This document shows positions 19,555 through 32,975 of a stretch of 64,000 nucleotides of DNA, piece after piece (positions within the stretch are counted from its first letter, which is position 1; every line of letters begins with the position of its first letter). The notes below the pieces were generated by a model, which was given only the letters and a program-made list of their open reading frames with translations, made no database searches and was not told the DNA's origin. The stretch is from Marsupella aquatica (taxonomy: Eukaryota; Marchantiophyta): positions 4,278,001 to 4,342,000 of the forward strand of contig OZ316894.1 in NCBI GenBank assembly GCA_973895155.1, read 5' to 3'. A program made the position numbers and the translations under genes.

Positions 19555-19885
19555 TAATCTTCAAGAATAATCGAACAACGATTGATGCCAATCAAACACA
19601 CAATCTTGTCCGACGCGATCACACACTTATGTCAAGCCAAACGCACCTTGCGCCTCAAGGAATCCACGTTACGTACACACAACCTAGACAGCCACACCAT
19701 AGCCGCTAGAGTTTGTGCTCGAAAGGCTCAACATCAAAAGATGAGGCCTTTGAGCCAACACAAAGAGATATATAACTATCCCTCACAAACATACACTAAC
19801 CCTAAACCACTTAGATAACACACATATGAAAGCCTCAAACCTACATAGTCCGATATCCTATACTACCACTCATAATGGTGTGACA
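19555..19885 (-). repeat. 5' LTR block B of the gypsy element
   Basis: 331 bp matching 10636-10966 with two transitions (TCCGAC here against TCTGAC; GAGGCC here against GAGACC). On the minus strand it starts TGTCACACC directly next to the target duplication. The first difference is a CpG here and TpG in the other copy, as expected of deamination of methylated CpG. Confidence 0.92.
19767..19776 (-). promoter_or_regulatory. Possible TATA box in the 5' LTR
   Basis: The minus strand reads GTTATATATCTC about 115 bp inside the LTR start, a plausible position for the core promoter of the genomic transcript. The same sequence is present in the left copy near 10847-10858. Confidence 0.35.
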
Positions 19886-19890
19886 AAGAT
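19886..19890. repeat. Right copy of target-site duplication AAGAT
   Basis: Matches 10496-10500 at the other end of the element. Confidence 0.85.
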
Positions 19891-22548
19891 CATATTTTCA
19901 AGCTTAATTTTCTGCAACTGTTCAACATCTCAAGGCCCACTTAGTTTGCTTGGAAGGCCATCAAATGAACTTTCCAATAGACCAATGTTTGCTTGATGCT
20001 GATCACAAATGGAAACATTACCAGTGCCAGAAGCGGGACTCTAAAGCAGCAAGGGCCACCCAATCGCATCTTTAGGGGCAACATCCATCCAAGCATACAT
20101 TTGCTTGATGGGGTTGTTTTTCTTTGTGATTCTCAGAACCACAAGGTGTGAGGTATGTTTATGGTGTTGGCTCAAAGGTTGTCCCCAACCATAATGACCT
20201 TGCCAGCCTGGCCAGGGGTTCCCAAGTCTCAAATTTTCAAAATCTTACTTATAAAGCGCCAAGGGGAAGATAGAGTCAGGGTCTAGGTTTCTAGATTGAA
20301 GTCTCTAGACATGACTCTAGGGCCCCACCAAAGAAAATGTGCATAGAACAAAGATGTGCATCCACATGATTGAATATTATGTATGAAATAAATGAGAGTA
20401 TATGTGCATGTAAAGAAAATATGGATACACATTATGGAATATTATGTATGACATGAATTATTGTTTTCTAATCATTTCATTAATATTTAAATAATGGAAA
20501 TAAGAAATATATATTGTTATATTTTATTGTCCTCTTCTCTACTCACCTTTTGTTATACTTTATTGTCCTCTTTCCTACTCTCCTTCAAAGAAGGGGTAGT
20601 CAGGCTAATGTTATCTAAAGAAAGAGTGTCAAGGGTTTTGCTGAGTGTCAGGGGTTATGCTTGCTCGCCCATGGTTTGTTAATGGACCATGGCTGTAAAC
20701 CCTTCTAGCTTGCCGCCCTTGGGCATTACAGACAGTTACCCCCTCCAGGCCATGGGTTAAGCTACACTTACATGATTGTTCTACACCAGAAGATCACTCT
20801 TGTGCAGGAATTTTGTTTATCTCCTTGCACCTCGTCTGGAAGGGAATTCATTTCCACATGATAATTCTCCACTAAGCTGAAAGGCCCATGGACGTTACAT
20901 AACTCTGCACACTGTTCTCCATCAAGAGCTGGACACCTCTTGACTCTGCCCTGAATGTTGTTGCTCTGCAGAAAAGAAATTGATTTCCCATCCCAACTCA
21001 TCTTAACGGGAAACGGGAAAATTGTTTCCATTAGTTCTTGGATTGAGAAAGTAACACTCATGAAAATTAAGCATAATAGATGACAACATTTGCGGGTATT
21101 CTTGCATCTTGGAGAATGTGTCACCTTTGCAGGAATCAGGATACACAGGGTTGTTGAGTACCCAAGCCCACAATATGAATCTATGAATCTATCTATCTTC
21201 GATAACTATATAATAGCAATCAAAAGCTACTCAATCAAAAGCTACTCCCTGGGCCTACTACAATGGACATAAAACTGAAACTGTAGACAAGAAACAGGGA
21301 TGGGGGCAAAGATGAACCGAAAATAGCATGGAGTCCTGTTCAAGGAATGATAATCAGGCTATTAATTACAAAAGCCAACCCATACCTGTCAGTTTGGACC
21401 AAGAGCCAAACCATCCTGTCAGTTTCGACCAAAGAAAAGAGAAAGGGAACCCCAAATGCAGAAACTGCTTATAGATTCGACTACGAATCTAGCACAGGTC
21501 CCACTACTTCAATGACTTCGTCATACTTGCCATACACTGAGTTGGCTTGAAAAGCGAAGCGAAACTGGGAAGTCATCACTGTAAAATCGAGCCCTCATCA
21601 TTGCATTGGTGCATCTCTTTGCTCAATCAGGCGGACCACAAGGTCAAGCGCCAACAAGGACTAGCAGTGAAATGCTAAGACATCCATACTGCAAGAAGAT
21701 ACTGGAAGAGAGTATTGAAAGCGGTAGGTAACTTCAATGTGTGGTAAAGTATCTACAACTGGTGCAAAGACCATCAGGAGCAGCAAGTTACAATCAGATG
21801 GAAACCTTAAGAGAGTTCTCTATCCTGAACTGCAAGAACGCAATGAATGATGGCGTTCCACGAAATACTTCTACACCAAAATTTCCAGGATGTTTCGGGG
21901 TCACATAATTAGGACCAGCCCACAACCTTCTAGAATCAATCTTGAAAACGGTTGAAATATACACCGTTGGTCGACGAGAACTACCACTGAAAGGTCTCTT
22001 CTAGCACTCCTGTCCGCGCAATTGGCCACCCAGATGGACATCTTCCCCTCCAGCCCTTTATCCAGTTCACTCTGTATGAACTCCTGATCAGCAAATTGGG
22101 GCCAATATGTTAATCTCTTCACGACCGAAACGCTAGGCTGTTTGTGTACAGTATTCCTCGAGACTAATGTCCAACCTGTGGTTCCCCCAGCTCTCGGGAC
22201 ATTTCGGGTTCTCTTTGGGAGCCGGGAAGGAGATTTACAGAGATGTTCCACACCCATCACTTCGAAGACAGTGATGCCACGGAGTACAGCATCTCGGGAT
22301 TCCGTGTCTTTGAAGGGACAGCATTGTCATCATGGACTAAATTACATATAGAGAGAGGAGAAGATCCTACATCCTATTGAGGGATGCACGTTGTGAAGCT
22401 ACTCAGAATTGAGCTAACAAGGATTTTCTGACAAAACGAAGTATTTCGGTGACCATTGACCAATTAGAATCTCGGTTCACCATTTTTTTCGCTATGATTT
22501 TTGTCACTATGAATAATGTGTACAACCCCAAGGAAGGGGACCTACGTC
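19891..22548. other. Spacer between the gypsy element and the ABCG gene
   Basis: No gene recognised with confidence. On the minus strand, an open segment at about 20768-20967 begins after a TTTTCTGCAG acceptor-like signal and reads NNIQGRVKRCPALDGEQC and onward with amino-acid use that looks protein-like; it could be an unrecognised exon or a gene remnant. Another minus-strand open stretch at 21901-22260 matches no family I know. The stretch nearest 22548 should include the ABCG 3' UTR; no clear polyadenylation signal was identified. Confidence 0.4.
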
Positions 22549-25500
22549 TTAAGATCTGACGCTTTTAGTGAAGTACTTCAGCACCAACCAGAATAGCACT
22601 CTGTAACCCAAGAAGAGCAAAATCATGGACAAGACGTTGATCCATTGATGTACGGCCCCAGCAGAGAACGAAATAAGGATATCCTCTGAAGAACCTGCGC
22701 TGCCCCACTGAACATTGGCAAATTTTGGGTTTCCGAACTCGTTATCCATCATAGACTCGAACGGGTACTTGAAGAGTGAGAGATAATGCAGCCAGATCCA
22801 ATACTTCGGAATTCCGCTCCTGTTCAAAGATAACACGTATCCGTCATAATCTGCACTTTTGTAAAACATCGAATGAACTAACACGCCTCTTCTCTCCCCC
22901 TGCATAAACCACCCTACCGACTGGCAAGACTCTCATACTACAGGAAGACTAATTCGTGCAGGATCAAATGAACAATGAAGCCAACGGATCCCCTCCCTGG
23001 GACACCCATATCCAGCAATGCTGCTACACGAAGACCTGTCGAAAAATGAATGAAACTGATGTATTAAAAAATTGTGGGAATAACCCTACCTTGGGATGAA
23101 GAAACCGGAGAACAGGAAGAAGTACGCAATGAGACCAGAGCACATGGAATTGCCGATTGTGAAATTAGGGACCATCGAACTGATGAAGCATACGAATGAG
23201 TTGGCCGAGGCAAGAGTGAGCCATACAATGAGGACGAACAAGAAGAATGCCCCGGTGTCCGCAACCAAGCCCACGATGAAGTAGCCAGGGATAGAGAAGA
23301 GAAACGCCAGAATAAGCAAGAGCGGGACGGTGACGACTGCTCCGGAAATCACATAAGTAGCCGCTCGATACGCTCCACGTGACGTTTCTCGAATGAAAAT
23401 CTGACGCTCCTCAATGAAAACGCCAATTGCCTCGGTGGATGTAAAGATCAGCAAAGCCAGCGCGAAGGCAATGAACGACGACCGCTGTTTCACTCCCTTG
23501 GCACTCACCTTAACTCTTAAGAAAAGTGTTCCAACCGTGACTGCCACAACCATCTGCGGACACATATTCACCCAAAAGTAAGTTAAAGGATGTTTTCAAG
23601 TCAGGCTTCTCTCCCTTTTAGTATACTTCAGATCCTTCCGGTCTTTGCTCCAACCTGAGTGCTTCGTTTCTGTCGCCAGGAAGCTCATTACTTCCAAGTC
23701 AATGGCAGGCGTCTAATTGCAGCCCCCTTATCATGTGTACGATTGCCTATCGGCATGGCTTGGATTTGAGTACTTACTTCGACTCTGTCCCACAGGGAAA
23801 AGATTTCAAAGTGAAGTGCTCAAATTCTGTGTGCAGGAAATTGTTTTAGAGAAGTGTTTAAATTAAGCAAACAGGGAAAATATTTCAGAAAGTGCAAGTA
23901 ATTCCGAGCTCAGGAGATTGTGTGCGCGAGGTAAAGTCAAGGAAACGCTTCTCTGGAAGCACGGTGCTTGTGAATTGATCATCCAATACCCTCTGCTGCA
24001 ATTTGAGTCCTTAAAAGTCGGTGGGCGGGATTACTAAATTGTTTAAATTCTGTGGGCAGGAAGGTTTAAGTGAAAGTCGAGGGTATACAGCACGCTCGCA
24101 ACGACGACAGAACAGTCAACAACGACCGACGATCAAGTCTTCAAGAGAGGAATAGCTAAGCAGTAAGCATGACCCCCTTCACGTCATCAAGATGTTTGAA
24201 AGCGAAAGCTGAATGAAACCTTCTACGTCGGAATAACTGAGGACAGGAGGGCACTGACCATCAAAAATACTCGGGAAAGGAACAGCTCCGGGGTGCGAAG
24301 TGTGTTCTTCAAGTTCCGATTCGACAGCACGAGACACTCTGAGAAAAAGGATGTTGCATACTCCGGAGAAAAAGCTCCAACTATGTTAACTTCTTCTGGA
24401 GAGTTCTCCCTCGCTTTCTCCTCATCCATGATCTTCTTGTTTGACGCCTGTGACACCAAACCAAACCATTCCCTCACTCCGGTCAGAAATATTGCCCTGG
24501 AGTCGTATCAAGTACGTGTATCCCCAAATTCTGCAAAGATTTCAAGCACGAATTAAATTCCTCACTCAAAAGAAGTAGAGTCGAGTCAATAGTCATACTT
24601 GTAACGCTTTAAGGGGTTCGAGGCCCTCAGGCGATCGTTGGTAATCCTCAATGGTGTCGAGAGCGTGCTCGATGACGTTAACCTGCAGTGAGACGAGACC
24701 AAAATCACAGCATCAGAAAAACCGTGCTGCTAAATGGGCAGCTGGGGCCGGCCCTGATTAGCGGAATCTTGATCAAAATGAGGCTAAACTGAGAAGATTT
24801 CTGACCGCGTTTTTCAACATTCACTCGAATTAGCATAAATTGAGATGAGGAGGGCAGCGAAAGGACGGGCAGGGAAGGGGAGATCACCATCTCAGGCATG
24901 GGGCGACCGAGAGGGTCGAAGAAATGTTTGATTCCTAGGTGAGGTCCATGGTAGATGACATTCCCCCTTCCCAGGACAAGAACTCTATCAATAGTTTCCA
25001 GAATTCGGTAGCTGGGCTGATGGATGGTGAGAAGCACAGTCCTCCTTCCCGATTGCGCCATTCTCCTCAGGTTCTGCATGACATTTAGAGCAGATGTGCT
25101 GTCCAGCCCAGACGTTGGCTCGTCCAGGAAAAGAACAGCGGGGTCGTGAATGAGATCGGACCCAATGGACACCCGACGCCTCTCTCCACCTGAAACTCCT
25201 CTAACCTATATGACGTGCACATCCAACACGGAACGATCAGCTGCCTAGTATTGATCCGATAAGATGGGAAGCGAAGTGATAATCATGACAGCACCCTCGT
25301 TTATTTGCTCTCCACAAACATCAAGATGGCATTGCACAACGACACCCCCCCTTGAGGCTAAACCATAATGTCCAATTACGTGGCCACTCAAGTCATAATT
25401 ATGAATCACGCCCCCTTCCATTCTATTTCCTCCATCAACGACAACATGACATTGCAAGCTAAAGGCACTGTCTGAACTGTGTTGTCCAATGAAGTCGTTG

Positions 25501-27099
25501 GCATCTTGCATCATGTCCTCCTCCTTTCTTCGTTCTCCAAGCACATCGAAATGAGTTCGCTTAGACAGTAAGATCTATCTAGTCCTCTTCCTTTCTTCAT
25601 CCTCAAGCTGCAGAAACTTAACGTCTATGGAGGGTTGATATGGAGATCGAGTGTTGATAGACTTGATCAAGTACTTCATTTTGAGGTATCTCCGCTGGAC
25701 TTGACCTCCATTGACTTGACTGGAGTATCAGCTCAGTAACATGCATTTCATCTTCCCTCATAATTCATTCGTTAAAGCAAAGAAAAAAAAAAAGCCAGAC
25801 ATGGAGGAGGAAGAGGCGAGATTCCCAGACTGAATGCGAAACAAGATTGAAAACGACACAACTCTTAACCGCAATTTAGCATAAACTCAACGCAGAGGTT
25901 GACAAGAAGCCCAACCCAGCGCCCTCATGAAGCAGCACAGACTGCAGAAGAAATTCGACGAACCTTCTCATTTCCAACGCGAGTGTCAGCGCATTGCGCA
26001 AGGCCGAGCTGCTTGATCATATTGTCCACCCGAATCTTCTTCTCCGCGAGGGGCATAGAGCTGGCCAGCCTGAGACGCGCGCTGTACAGCAGGGTCTCTC
26101 GGACGGTGAGCATGGGGAAGAGGGCGTCATCCTGCATCACGTAACCCGAGATACGCTTGAACGAACTGTCAATCATCTCACCATTCACCAAGACGTCTCC
26201 CTCCAAACTCTTGCTTGATACACGTCCCGCCAAGGCATCAAGAAACGTGGTCTTCCCTGATCCGGAAGGCCCGACGATGGCAAGGATCTGCCCGTGGTAG
26301 GCCTCGGCATTGACGCCGTTCAAAAGCAATTTCTGTGTGGTTCCCTCGTTAGTAGTCACAGACACCTGCAGCACCACTTCTTAATTTAGATAGTGCTCAA
26401 ATTTCTCGACTCAGACGGCTTTTGTCACGAACGGGACGACTGCAAGACATCAGAGCAACATTTCTTGACTTCATTGGTTTCCATTGTGGGAGGGAACGAC
26501 AACTAGACATCTGACCCCACTAGTCCCAATTCTGAGCTCCTGGAGCACCATTTTCTTGAATTAGATGGTTTTCATTGTGGAACAAAACGACTGCAACACA
26601 TTGTCACCCCACCCAACCCAACAGTTAAAAAAATTCTTCCAGCCGGATGGTTGTCCTCACTACCCCCCGCATTAATCATCAGAACTTGAAATCTGAGAAA
26701 GGCTTGATCAACAGAGAGTACGCCCATTCAGTAGGATGAGGTCAGGGGATGGCATCAGCTGAGACGGGAGAAGGAGGGAAAGACCTTGTAAGTCAAATCC
26801 TTCACAACGATGTCGTAGAAGGGGAGCATCTCCACTTGTCCACCGGCAGCCAGGACATCTAGGACAGACACGGAGTTCTGGCTGCCGAATTTCCCCAGAC
26901 TGATACTAGACCTCCTGGCCTGAGAGGCGCTCCGGGAGGCGCTCTTGAGACTTCCCCATCTTTGGATCGCCTCTTCGATGTCCGGATCCGCCTTGACTGG
27001 GAACCCAGCACCTACTTGCCTGCCACTGCCATCAAAGTTACGACTCCTACCATTCTGGCCCCTTGAGACACTCCTACCGAGGCCCGCTTCAGGATCCAT
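22549..27099 (-). CDS. Half-size ABCG (WBC) ABC transporter, seven exons
   Basis: Plasma-membrane ATP-driven exporter of the ABCG half-transporter class, whose plant members move cuticle, suberin or pollen-wall lipids, or hormones; the substrate here is unknown. Exons by splice signals and phase: 27099-26785, 26365-25964, 25205-24888, 24682-24599, 24447-24259, 23553-23090, 22819-22549; total 2,043 bp, 680 residues, usual for the class. The nucleotide-binding domain comes first: Walker [10 protein letters not shown] (137-145), YVMQDD Q-loop, signature VSGGERRR (243-250), Walker B VLFLDEP with TSGLDS, and H-loop TIHQPS (His301). Exons 5-7 encode the membrane domain, including [11 protein letters not shown] and [17 protein letters not shown]. 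The first five introns are phase 0 and the last phase 2. Several donors deviate from GTAAGT (GTCTTT, GTTCGT, GTGATC). The exon 4/5 junction is the least certain: an upstream acceptor at 24531 would bring a stop into frame. Confidence 0.92.
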
Positions 27100-27400
27100 C
27101 CTTCACCGCCACTACCACCACTTCGTCCAACACCCAATTCTCTTCCTCTTTCGTCCACCAACTTGAGAACCTGATTTTGCTGTTTCCTACACAAGCAAAC
27201 AAACGCCTCTCCTAATGCTGCTGCTGAAGGGGCATGCTGCGCCAAATAGTTCCAAGCAAAGAAGGATAGGAGCACCAGGGAGAAGAAATCATCGACAGAA
27301 TGGACCCACTTTGAACCCACGACCAGCAACTACCGCAATGGGCACCACATGTACTTACGAATCTCAGTTAAGAATAGAGCTGGATCATCATCTCATCGGA
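27100..27400. other. Upstream region of the ABCG gene
   Basis: Presumed 5' UTR and promoter. CA- and CT-rich in plus orientation; no convincing TATA box was found. Confidence 0.4.
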
Positions 27401-27402
27401 TA

Positions 27403-27610
27403 CAAGGGTGGATAAATGAGTGTGACCTACAAGCCACAACTAGAGAGCTCGATCCTCATTTCATCAGAAATGAAGGTGGGTAAATGGGTGTGACCAGCAG
27501 GCCAGCAGCACCAGCCAGTCCGGAATGAGAGACACAAAGGTGGGTAAATGGGTGTGACCTAGTCAGCAGCACCACCAGCTAGCCAGGAATGAGAGAAAAG
27601 GTGCTTGGAG
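27403..27610. repeat. Three-copy ~65 bp tandem repeat upstream of the ABCG gene
   Basis: AAGGTGGGTAAATGGGTGTG, or close variants, occurs near 27404, 27472 and 27537, each followed by ACC and a CAGCA/GCCA-rich stretch, with GAATGAGAGA at the end of the later units. Confidence 0.75.
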
Positions 27611-28329
27611 CCTTCGGTTTAACCAGTCATTCCCTCCGGAGAATCTGTGGGAGTGTGGGAGCTACCAGATAGCTTACTCGATACAATCATGGCGTGAGGG
27701 ACACACTATCGAGCTTGGGATGGGCAATGAGTCTCTGGCATGAGTTGTAGGTGGCGGTGGGCACAAGGGATCAAGCAGGCGGGCCATGAACGCAGGCTGT
27801 GGGGAGGCATCTTTTACAATCAATCTTGACTGCTGCTTGCTGCCTATCGGACCAAAATACCAAATCAGTGGAGCTCTAAACCGAACACTTCGAAAGACGA
27901 AAGAGTTTGAATCAGCAGCTGCTTCGTGTGTGAAACGAATGATGACCACTGACTGCAACAGTGTGTCTACTGCTGCAGAACAATGATGGCTGGACTTATA
28001 TTACTGCTGCTGTTGGATCCACCATTCCACCAAACATATCGCTCTCCTGCAATGCTGCCTCGATTTTAGGTGTCCAAAAGCTGGCCTCTCAATTTCGATG
28101 AGTGTCAAATGTGTGTGGCAAAGGCGTGCACCTAAGCGCTATCTTGCATGTAGCTCTGCCCCTAAAAAGGTAGGCCTTAGAGTTACTTCAGGACCAGAGG
28201 ATGGTCTTGTGCTAATCAATGGTCAGGACTGCAAGGGTTGGAATGTTTGCTGACGCTCGCCTTCAATTTTCAACCCTAAACCAGAGTCTGGCTATGTAAT
28301 ACTTAAAGGCAAAAAATGGGCTTGAAAGG
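27611..28329. other. Gene-free stretch
   Basis: No supported gene, RNA or repeat. Open frames here are short and match no family I recognise. Confidence 0.5.
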
Positions 28330-28510
28330 TAGCCATACAGCCACTAGTTACTAATGGCCATAACCACTAATTCTATGGCCATTATAGACCATAGTATAAT
28401 TATGGCCACTAGTCACTAATTGTATTAACCTCACCATACATACAGCCACTAGCCATACAGCCACTAGTAGGCAGCCAATTAAACAGCCACTAGCCACACA
28501 ATTTTTCTCC
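28330..28510. repeat. Short clustered repeat of CAGCCACTAG
   Basis: ACAGCCACTAG or GGCCACTAGTCAC variants recur about seven times in 180 bp, for example at 28339, 28410, 28442, 28457 and 28486, with irregular spacing. Confidence 0.65.
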
Positions 28511-29779
28511 TCTCTGGTTCCATATTGCTCCACAAATTTAGAAAAGGATACTATTTATGGTGAAACTTGGTATAACTAGGTTTTTGTCATGGTTAGTGGT
28601 GGTTTTAAACCGCCACTATCCACCATGAATGGGGAAGACAAAATATAGCAATTTTTTTTCTGGTTTGAGCACACTTTTGTCTATGTAGTAACCTGGATCC
28701 ACCAGGTTTTGCCTCGGAGACAGGGGCTCTTTAAAACCTATCAAGGCCAAGGTTGGCAAACATTCTGGCCCCTGCAATCCCAACCTCTGATAAACAAAGA
28801 CAAGATGATCGCAAGATCCTGCACTGAAGGCTTTATCAAATCCCAACCTTTGAAGAACAGAGAACATGTCCTCATTAAGTAAATTAAAATTCAAACATAA
28901 CTAAGGAAATTGGACATTCTTAGCAGGTCAGATAAATTTGCCATATTTCTGTGTCAAAATTTACCAAAATGTATCTGAGCTGTTCTACATATCTATTTGC
29001 CTATCTTATCAAGGTGCAAGCACTGTCAAAAGAATTCTTACCTGCTCCATATATCTATCTGTCGATCTTATCCGAACAAGGACGATGCAAAGCTAGATTT
29101 GCAATACGTATGGAGTACCGCCTAAGGTAGTCGTGATTTCTTTTAGAATTTTTTCTTTTAAGTTTTCTAGCTAGTAGGAGTGTACGTCTATTGTAGTAGT
29201 AAAGTCAGATTCACCCAAATAATAATTTGTTTTTAAAAATTGCGCCCAAGACAGTATAGTGATGCACCAATAACATCAAATGGCCACATGGGAAAGTTAT
29301 CATTTGTTTTGTTGCAACATAGCAGATTAGAACTTGCAAGTAGAATTTAGCAGACTAAGGCCCTCTATTCACCCAACCCTGCCAAATCTAAAATGAGGTA
29401 CTCACATCAGTTAGTTTTTGGGTTGTGTTGCTATTTTCTGGGCCCTGGGCAGCAGTTTTAAAGGTCTTTTCTTACCAGCAGGGTGGTGAATGGGACCTTG
29501 TGTGAAGGAGAAGATACTAGGAAACTTCCTTGTCTAATTTTACTAGTTTGATTTCTGACTGTCAAATCTCACTAGATTTAAGGATGATCATTAGAATCTG
29601 GCTAAAGGGGTCCCTGGCTAGGTGGGAAACTGGGTGTTGGACAATAGAAATTCTAGCTAATCTTTGCCAAAAGTGGCAAATAATTTTTTAAGGGAGGTAA
29701 TATATGCTATGCTTAACTGTACTAGCAGTGTGCAGAAGGCTCGGCGATTGAGTTGAACACTTAGTGACATTACTACTAT
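28511..29779. other. Gene-free stretch
   Basis: AT-rich DNA without a recognisable gene or repeat. Confidence 0.45.
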
Positions 29780-30110
29780 GATTGCACGAGGCGGTGACAC
29801 TGCTCTCCTATTGTCCCATTTTTGGGGTGTCTGACTTGTTGTTCTATGTGGTACAGCCTACTCCTCTTTTGGGCGGTGTCTTGTTTCAGGCCTCAGTCTT
29901 GCCTTGTTGGATGGTTGGCCCTTGTTACTGCCCTATCCTGGTGTGCGGGGTGGTTTCTTTTGGGTGGTTTTGCCCCCTTTGATTGTAATTTTTGTGTACT
30001 TTGGCCCCCTGGGTCTGTTGTTCTTTCTGCCCCGCTGGTCGTCACTGTGGCTGCCTCTGGAATAAACGGGTACTCCGTCACCTTCTGCTTTAAAAAAATA
30101 TTAACAATAA
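29780..30110 (+). mobile_element. Possible 3' end of a non-LTR retroelement
   Basis: A G/T-rich segment with runs such as GGTTTTGCCCCC, TTTGGCCCCCTGG and AATAAACGGGTACTCCGTCACC, ending in TTTAAAAAAATATTAACAATAAAAAAG. A related texture occurs at 35040-35230 and 30700-30830. The base composition and A-rich end resemble plant LINE or SINE tails, but no coding domain supports it. Confidence 0.3.
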
Positions 30111-30273
30111 AAAAGATGGTAATCTAGCAAATTTTTGCCACTTAAGAAAAGACCAGCCCTAGGCCTTGACTATTTGATGTAAATTGGAAGCACACGACAG
30201 CACTGTACTCTTCCAGGGGACTATACTGTCTTGATTGGGTCTTCTCTCCGCTGAAATAAAAGAACAATGTGCA

Positions 30274-30437
30274 GTGCTTAGAAACTTCCGAAGAAACAGG
30301 AAACGGTCAACAAAGTATTTGGGGATGGGGGGGGGGAGTGAACAAAACTCCCTGAGTGCTTAGAAACTTCTAAACAGACAGAAGGGTCAACAAAGTATTT
30401 TGGGGGGTGCGGGGGTACATGATCCCTTTAACTTTGA
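30274..30437. repeat. 82-bp tandem duplication
   Basis: Two diverged copies start at 30274 and 30356 with GTGCTTAGAAACTTC; both continue through GTCAACAAAGTATTT into a G-run. Confidence 0.75.
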
Positions 30438-32975
30438 CCGCTGCTTGTCAACTTGCATAGTAATTTGCTTCAGCCGAGACCTTATTTCCAGGTTTTGTTA
30501 GGTCAGGGTCTTCTTGAGAGAGTGGGGTCTATTATTGTACTGAAGAGGACTCAGTCATTCACTATTTGTGTTGCACGGGTGGATTGTTTGGATTTTGGGC
30601 ATCCAGTCAATCCCTTTATGGGACCCTCCTATGCAATTGACCGCGGAGCTCTACTAGGAGGGAGGAGGCGTTCAGGCTTTCACTCTGGATGTTATTGCAG
30701 TAGACTTCCATTGTGAACTTTTGTGCTTTTGGCTCTCTCGTCTGACTAGGGGTTTTCCTTCTAGCCTCCCCTTTATTTGGGTCTCCTGCCTACTGGGATT
30801 GTGTCTCTCTAGGTTGGACACCTGTTATTTTGGCAGTGTGTTAAGTACATACATTCAACTGAAAGATTTTAATTTTAATTTGTTTTATGGCACCAAAGTT
30901 TTTCATCCGCAATAGTTTTCTATGGGAACTTACCTCACATCAAACTTGCAACCAACAGGATTTCCCATAATGCTTTTTAAATGGAAGAAAACCACAGGCA
31001 AAATCAATTCAAGGTGAAACAAACAGCTAGAGTACAAAGAACCAACCAAGAGCAAGGAAGGGTTAAAGGCATAAGAAAAGAAGGGCGGGAAGTGGAAAGA
31101 GTACCCACTTTGGTGAGTTTTAACCCCTATGGACATGGCAATAGGCATCTCAAAGCTTCATCATGATTACAAGTGATGGCTTTTCACCATAAGAAATCAT
31201 GGCCAAAAACATTCTTCTAGCATTGTGGAAAAAACAAATGAGTTTTCTTCACTAACCTCTACACTGACTTACATTCATGACATTTGATCATTCTCTATGG
31301 CAAAAATTAGGGAGTTATCATTCTTTTGTAATCCATAACTTTTCTATCCTTGACCTTAAACTAGTGGAAGAGGAAGGAGTGATTTATTTACAAAGAAAGG
31401 CCAAACTAGTACTCACGGCACCTCAATTTTTGAGGTGTAAGTCGACACATACTGTCCCCTTTTATTAAATCTCTTCACAACCTGGTGATTCCAGGCTACT
31501 AAAATTAATGGACCAAAAGTGGCTACTATTTCCCGTATTTCAAATGACTCTGACAGCTTGAGAAGACACTCGAGACCAAAAAAAGAAAAAAAAAGGAACG
31601 AAATGCAGGCGTTGGTCTTCAGGTGACTTGTCCCCTTTTGTTAAATCTCTTCACAACCTGGTGGTCTTTAGGTGACTTGTGATAAGGGAACCTTTACTTT
31701 ATTACTTCTAGAAACCCAACAACCACTAGTACATGTAACACTGCCATTAAACGACAGGAGACCACTCCACAAGAGACCACGTCCGCGTAAACCCCAAAAA
31801 GCCACTGCGAAGCAGCAACCCAAGAGCCGGCAACCAAGCCGGCGTTGAACTGTACGGCGTCTGGACAAACTGTGCAGCTCGTCGCCTTGTTGGCATCACA
31901 CAAACTAATTATACCGATATGGCGGTAGGTAGATTCCAACGAACTCTAGATTTGGAGGTTTCAGAAGCCCCCTCTAAATCTTGCTCGTGACGAGTTTCGC
32001 CGCACCGTATTTTTGATGGTTTTAATTAAGTGACTGGTACCTTGTGTCAACGAGGAGATGCTGGGAATATTTTTTATTCAGTTTCCTGGATTGAGTTTTA
32101 AGTCGTTAGCCTAAAGGAGAGTCATTAGATTTTGGCAACTGGACGCTGGGCCTCGGTGGGAAATTGGCAAAAGAAATCAAGAAGACTCCCTCTAAATCTG
32201 GATTGTGATGAATTTCAAATTTTGAAGGTTTTAAGGGACTGTCACCTTGTGTCAAGGGCGTGCTCAGAAGATTCTGCGTTGACATTTCATGGGTTGATTT
32301 CAGGTGTTAAATATCCCTGTATTTAAGGACAGTCATGAGAATTTTTGATTCATAGACCCTAGGGCTTGGTCGCAAACTTGTCAGAGAGACCCCAAAAACG
32401 AGTGAAAAAATGTCAAATGAGAATTTTAAAGTCTTAAAGACTTAAAGTGAATGTTACAGTGTGTCATGACGAGATGCTTGGAAGATTCATCAAAAGTGGC
32501 GAAGTCTTTTGAGAAGACTGGTTTTGGGGAAAAACTAACCAGCCTTTGTTAGGTGAGAACCAGCTAAATCTGGCCCCTGTTTTGGTGTCGGTTGGGCAGC
32601 TTCTCCCTCTAACAAACTGGAACAAACCGGAGCCCCTCGGGCAACCAAGGAAAGACAAAAGAAAAGCAGCCAACCTGGATAACGTCATCCGGAGCGTTCG
32701 ATACCCGTCCAATTTAGAAGCTTCCTCCCAGCGTTTCTTTTTACTTCGTCAGATTCCGCCTCACTTTCCACGAAATGCCTGAGATGCTTTTTGACCTGTT
32801 TGCCAAGTTGCCACAGACCTCAGCCAGAATCCACGCTTATCCTCAAATAAGTTAATTCTCTCTAGTAAGTACACTCTCTGGGAAAACCAGATCTGGCAAG
32901 CACTAAACCAGGGTTGCATTCCTTGAGAAGCACACACCACCTGAAAAGTGCACTTATTGATAAGTGTTACTTATT
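30438..32975. other. Gene-free stretch
   Basis: No gene recognised. A 37-bp sequence containing TTAAATCTCTTCACAACCTGG occurs twice, near 31456-31490 and 31631-31665. Nothing else stands out. Confidence 0.45.

Larger units (their letters stand above)
10501..19885 (-). mobile_element. Ty3/gypsy LTR retrotransposon carrying a DNA methyltransferase and a PHD finger
   Basis: About 9.4 kb, transcribed on the minus strand. Order in its own direction: 5' LTR block (19885-19555), leader with hairpin array, gag-protease (18458-16068), C5-DNA methyltransferase (about 16143-14560), repeat-containing linker (14540-14349), reverse transcriptase (14359 onward), RNase H, integrase, PHD finger (ends 11279), polypurine tract (about 11115-11105), and a 3' LTR region (11104-10501). 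Flanked by AAGAT on both sides. The RT-before-integrase order is that of Ty3/gypsy. The shared LTR block differs at 2 of 331 bp, so insertion is recent. This copy has three in-frame stops and two frame changes, so it is probably not autonomous unless recoding occurs. Confidence 0.95.

Noticed and set aside
20494-20682. Plus-strand hydrophobic open frame
   Set aside because: It is caused by repeated TTTATTGTCCTCTT sequence; there is no sign of coding selection.
24486-24530. Acceptor at 24531 as the start of ABCG exon 5
   Set aside because: It gives the wrong phase and an in-frame stop before the conserved exon; the acceptor at 24448 keeps phase 0.
29780-30100. Plus-strand cysteine-rich open frames
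   Set aside because: They resemble the G/T-rich tail of a retroelement and lack any domain.
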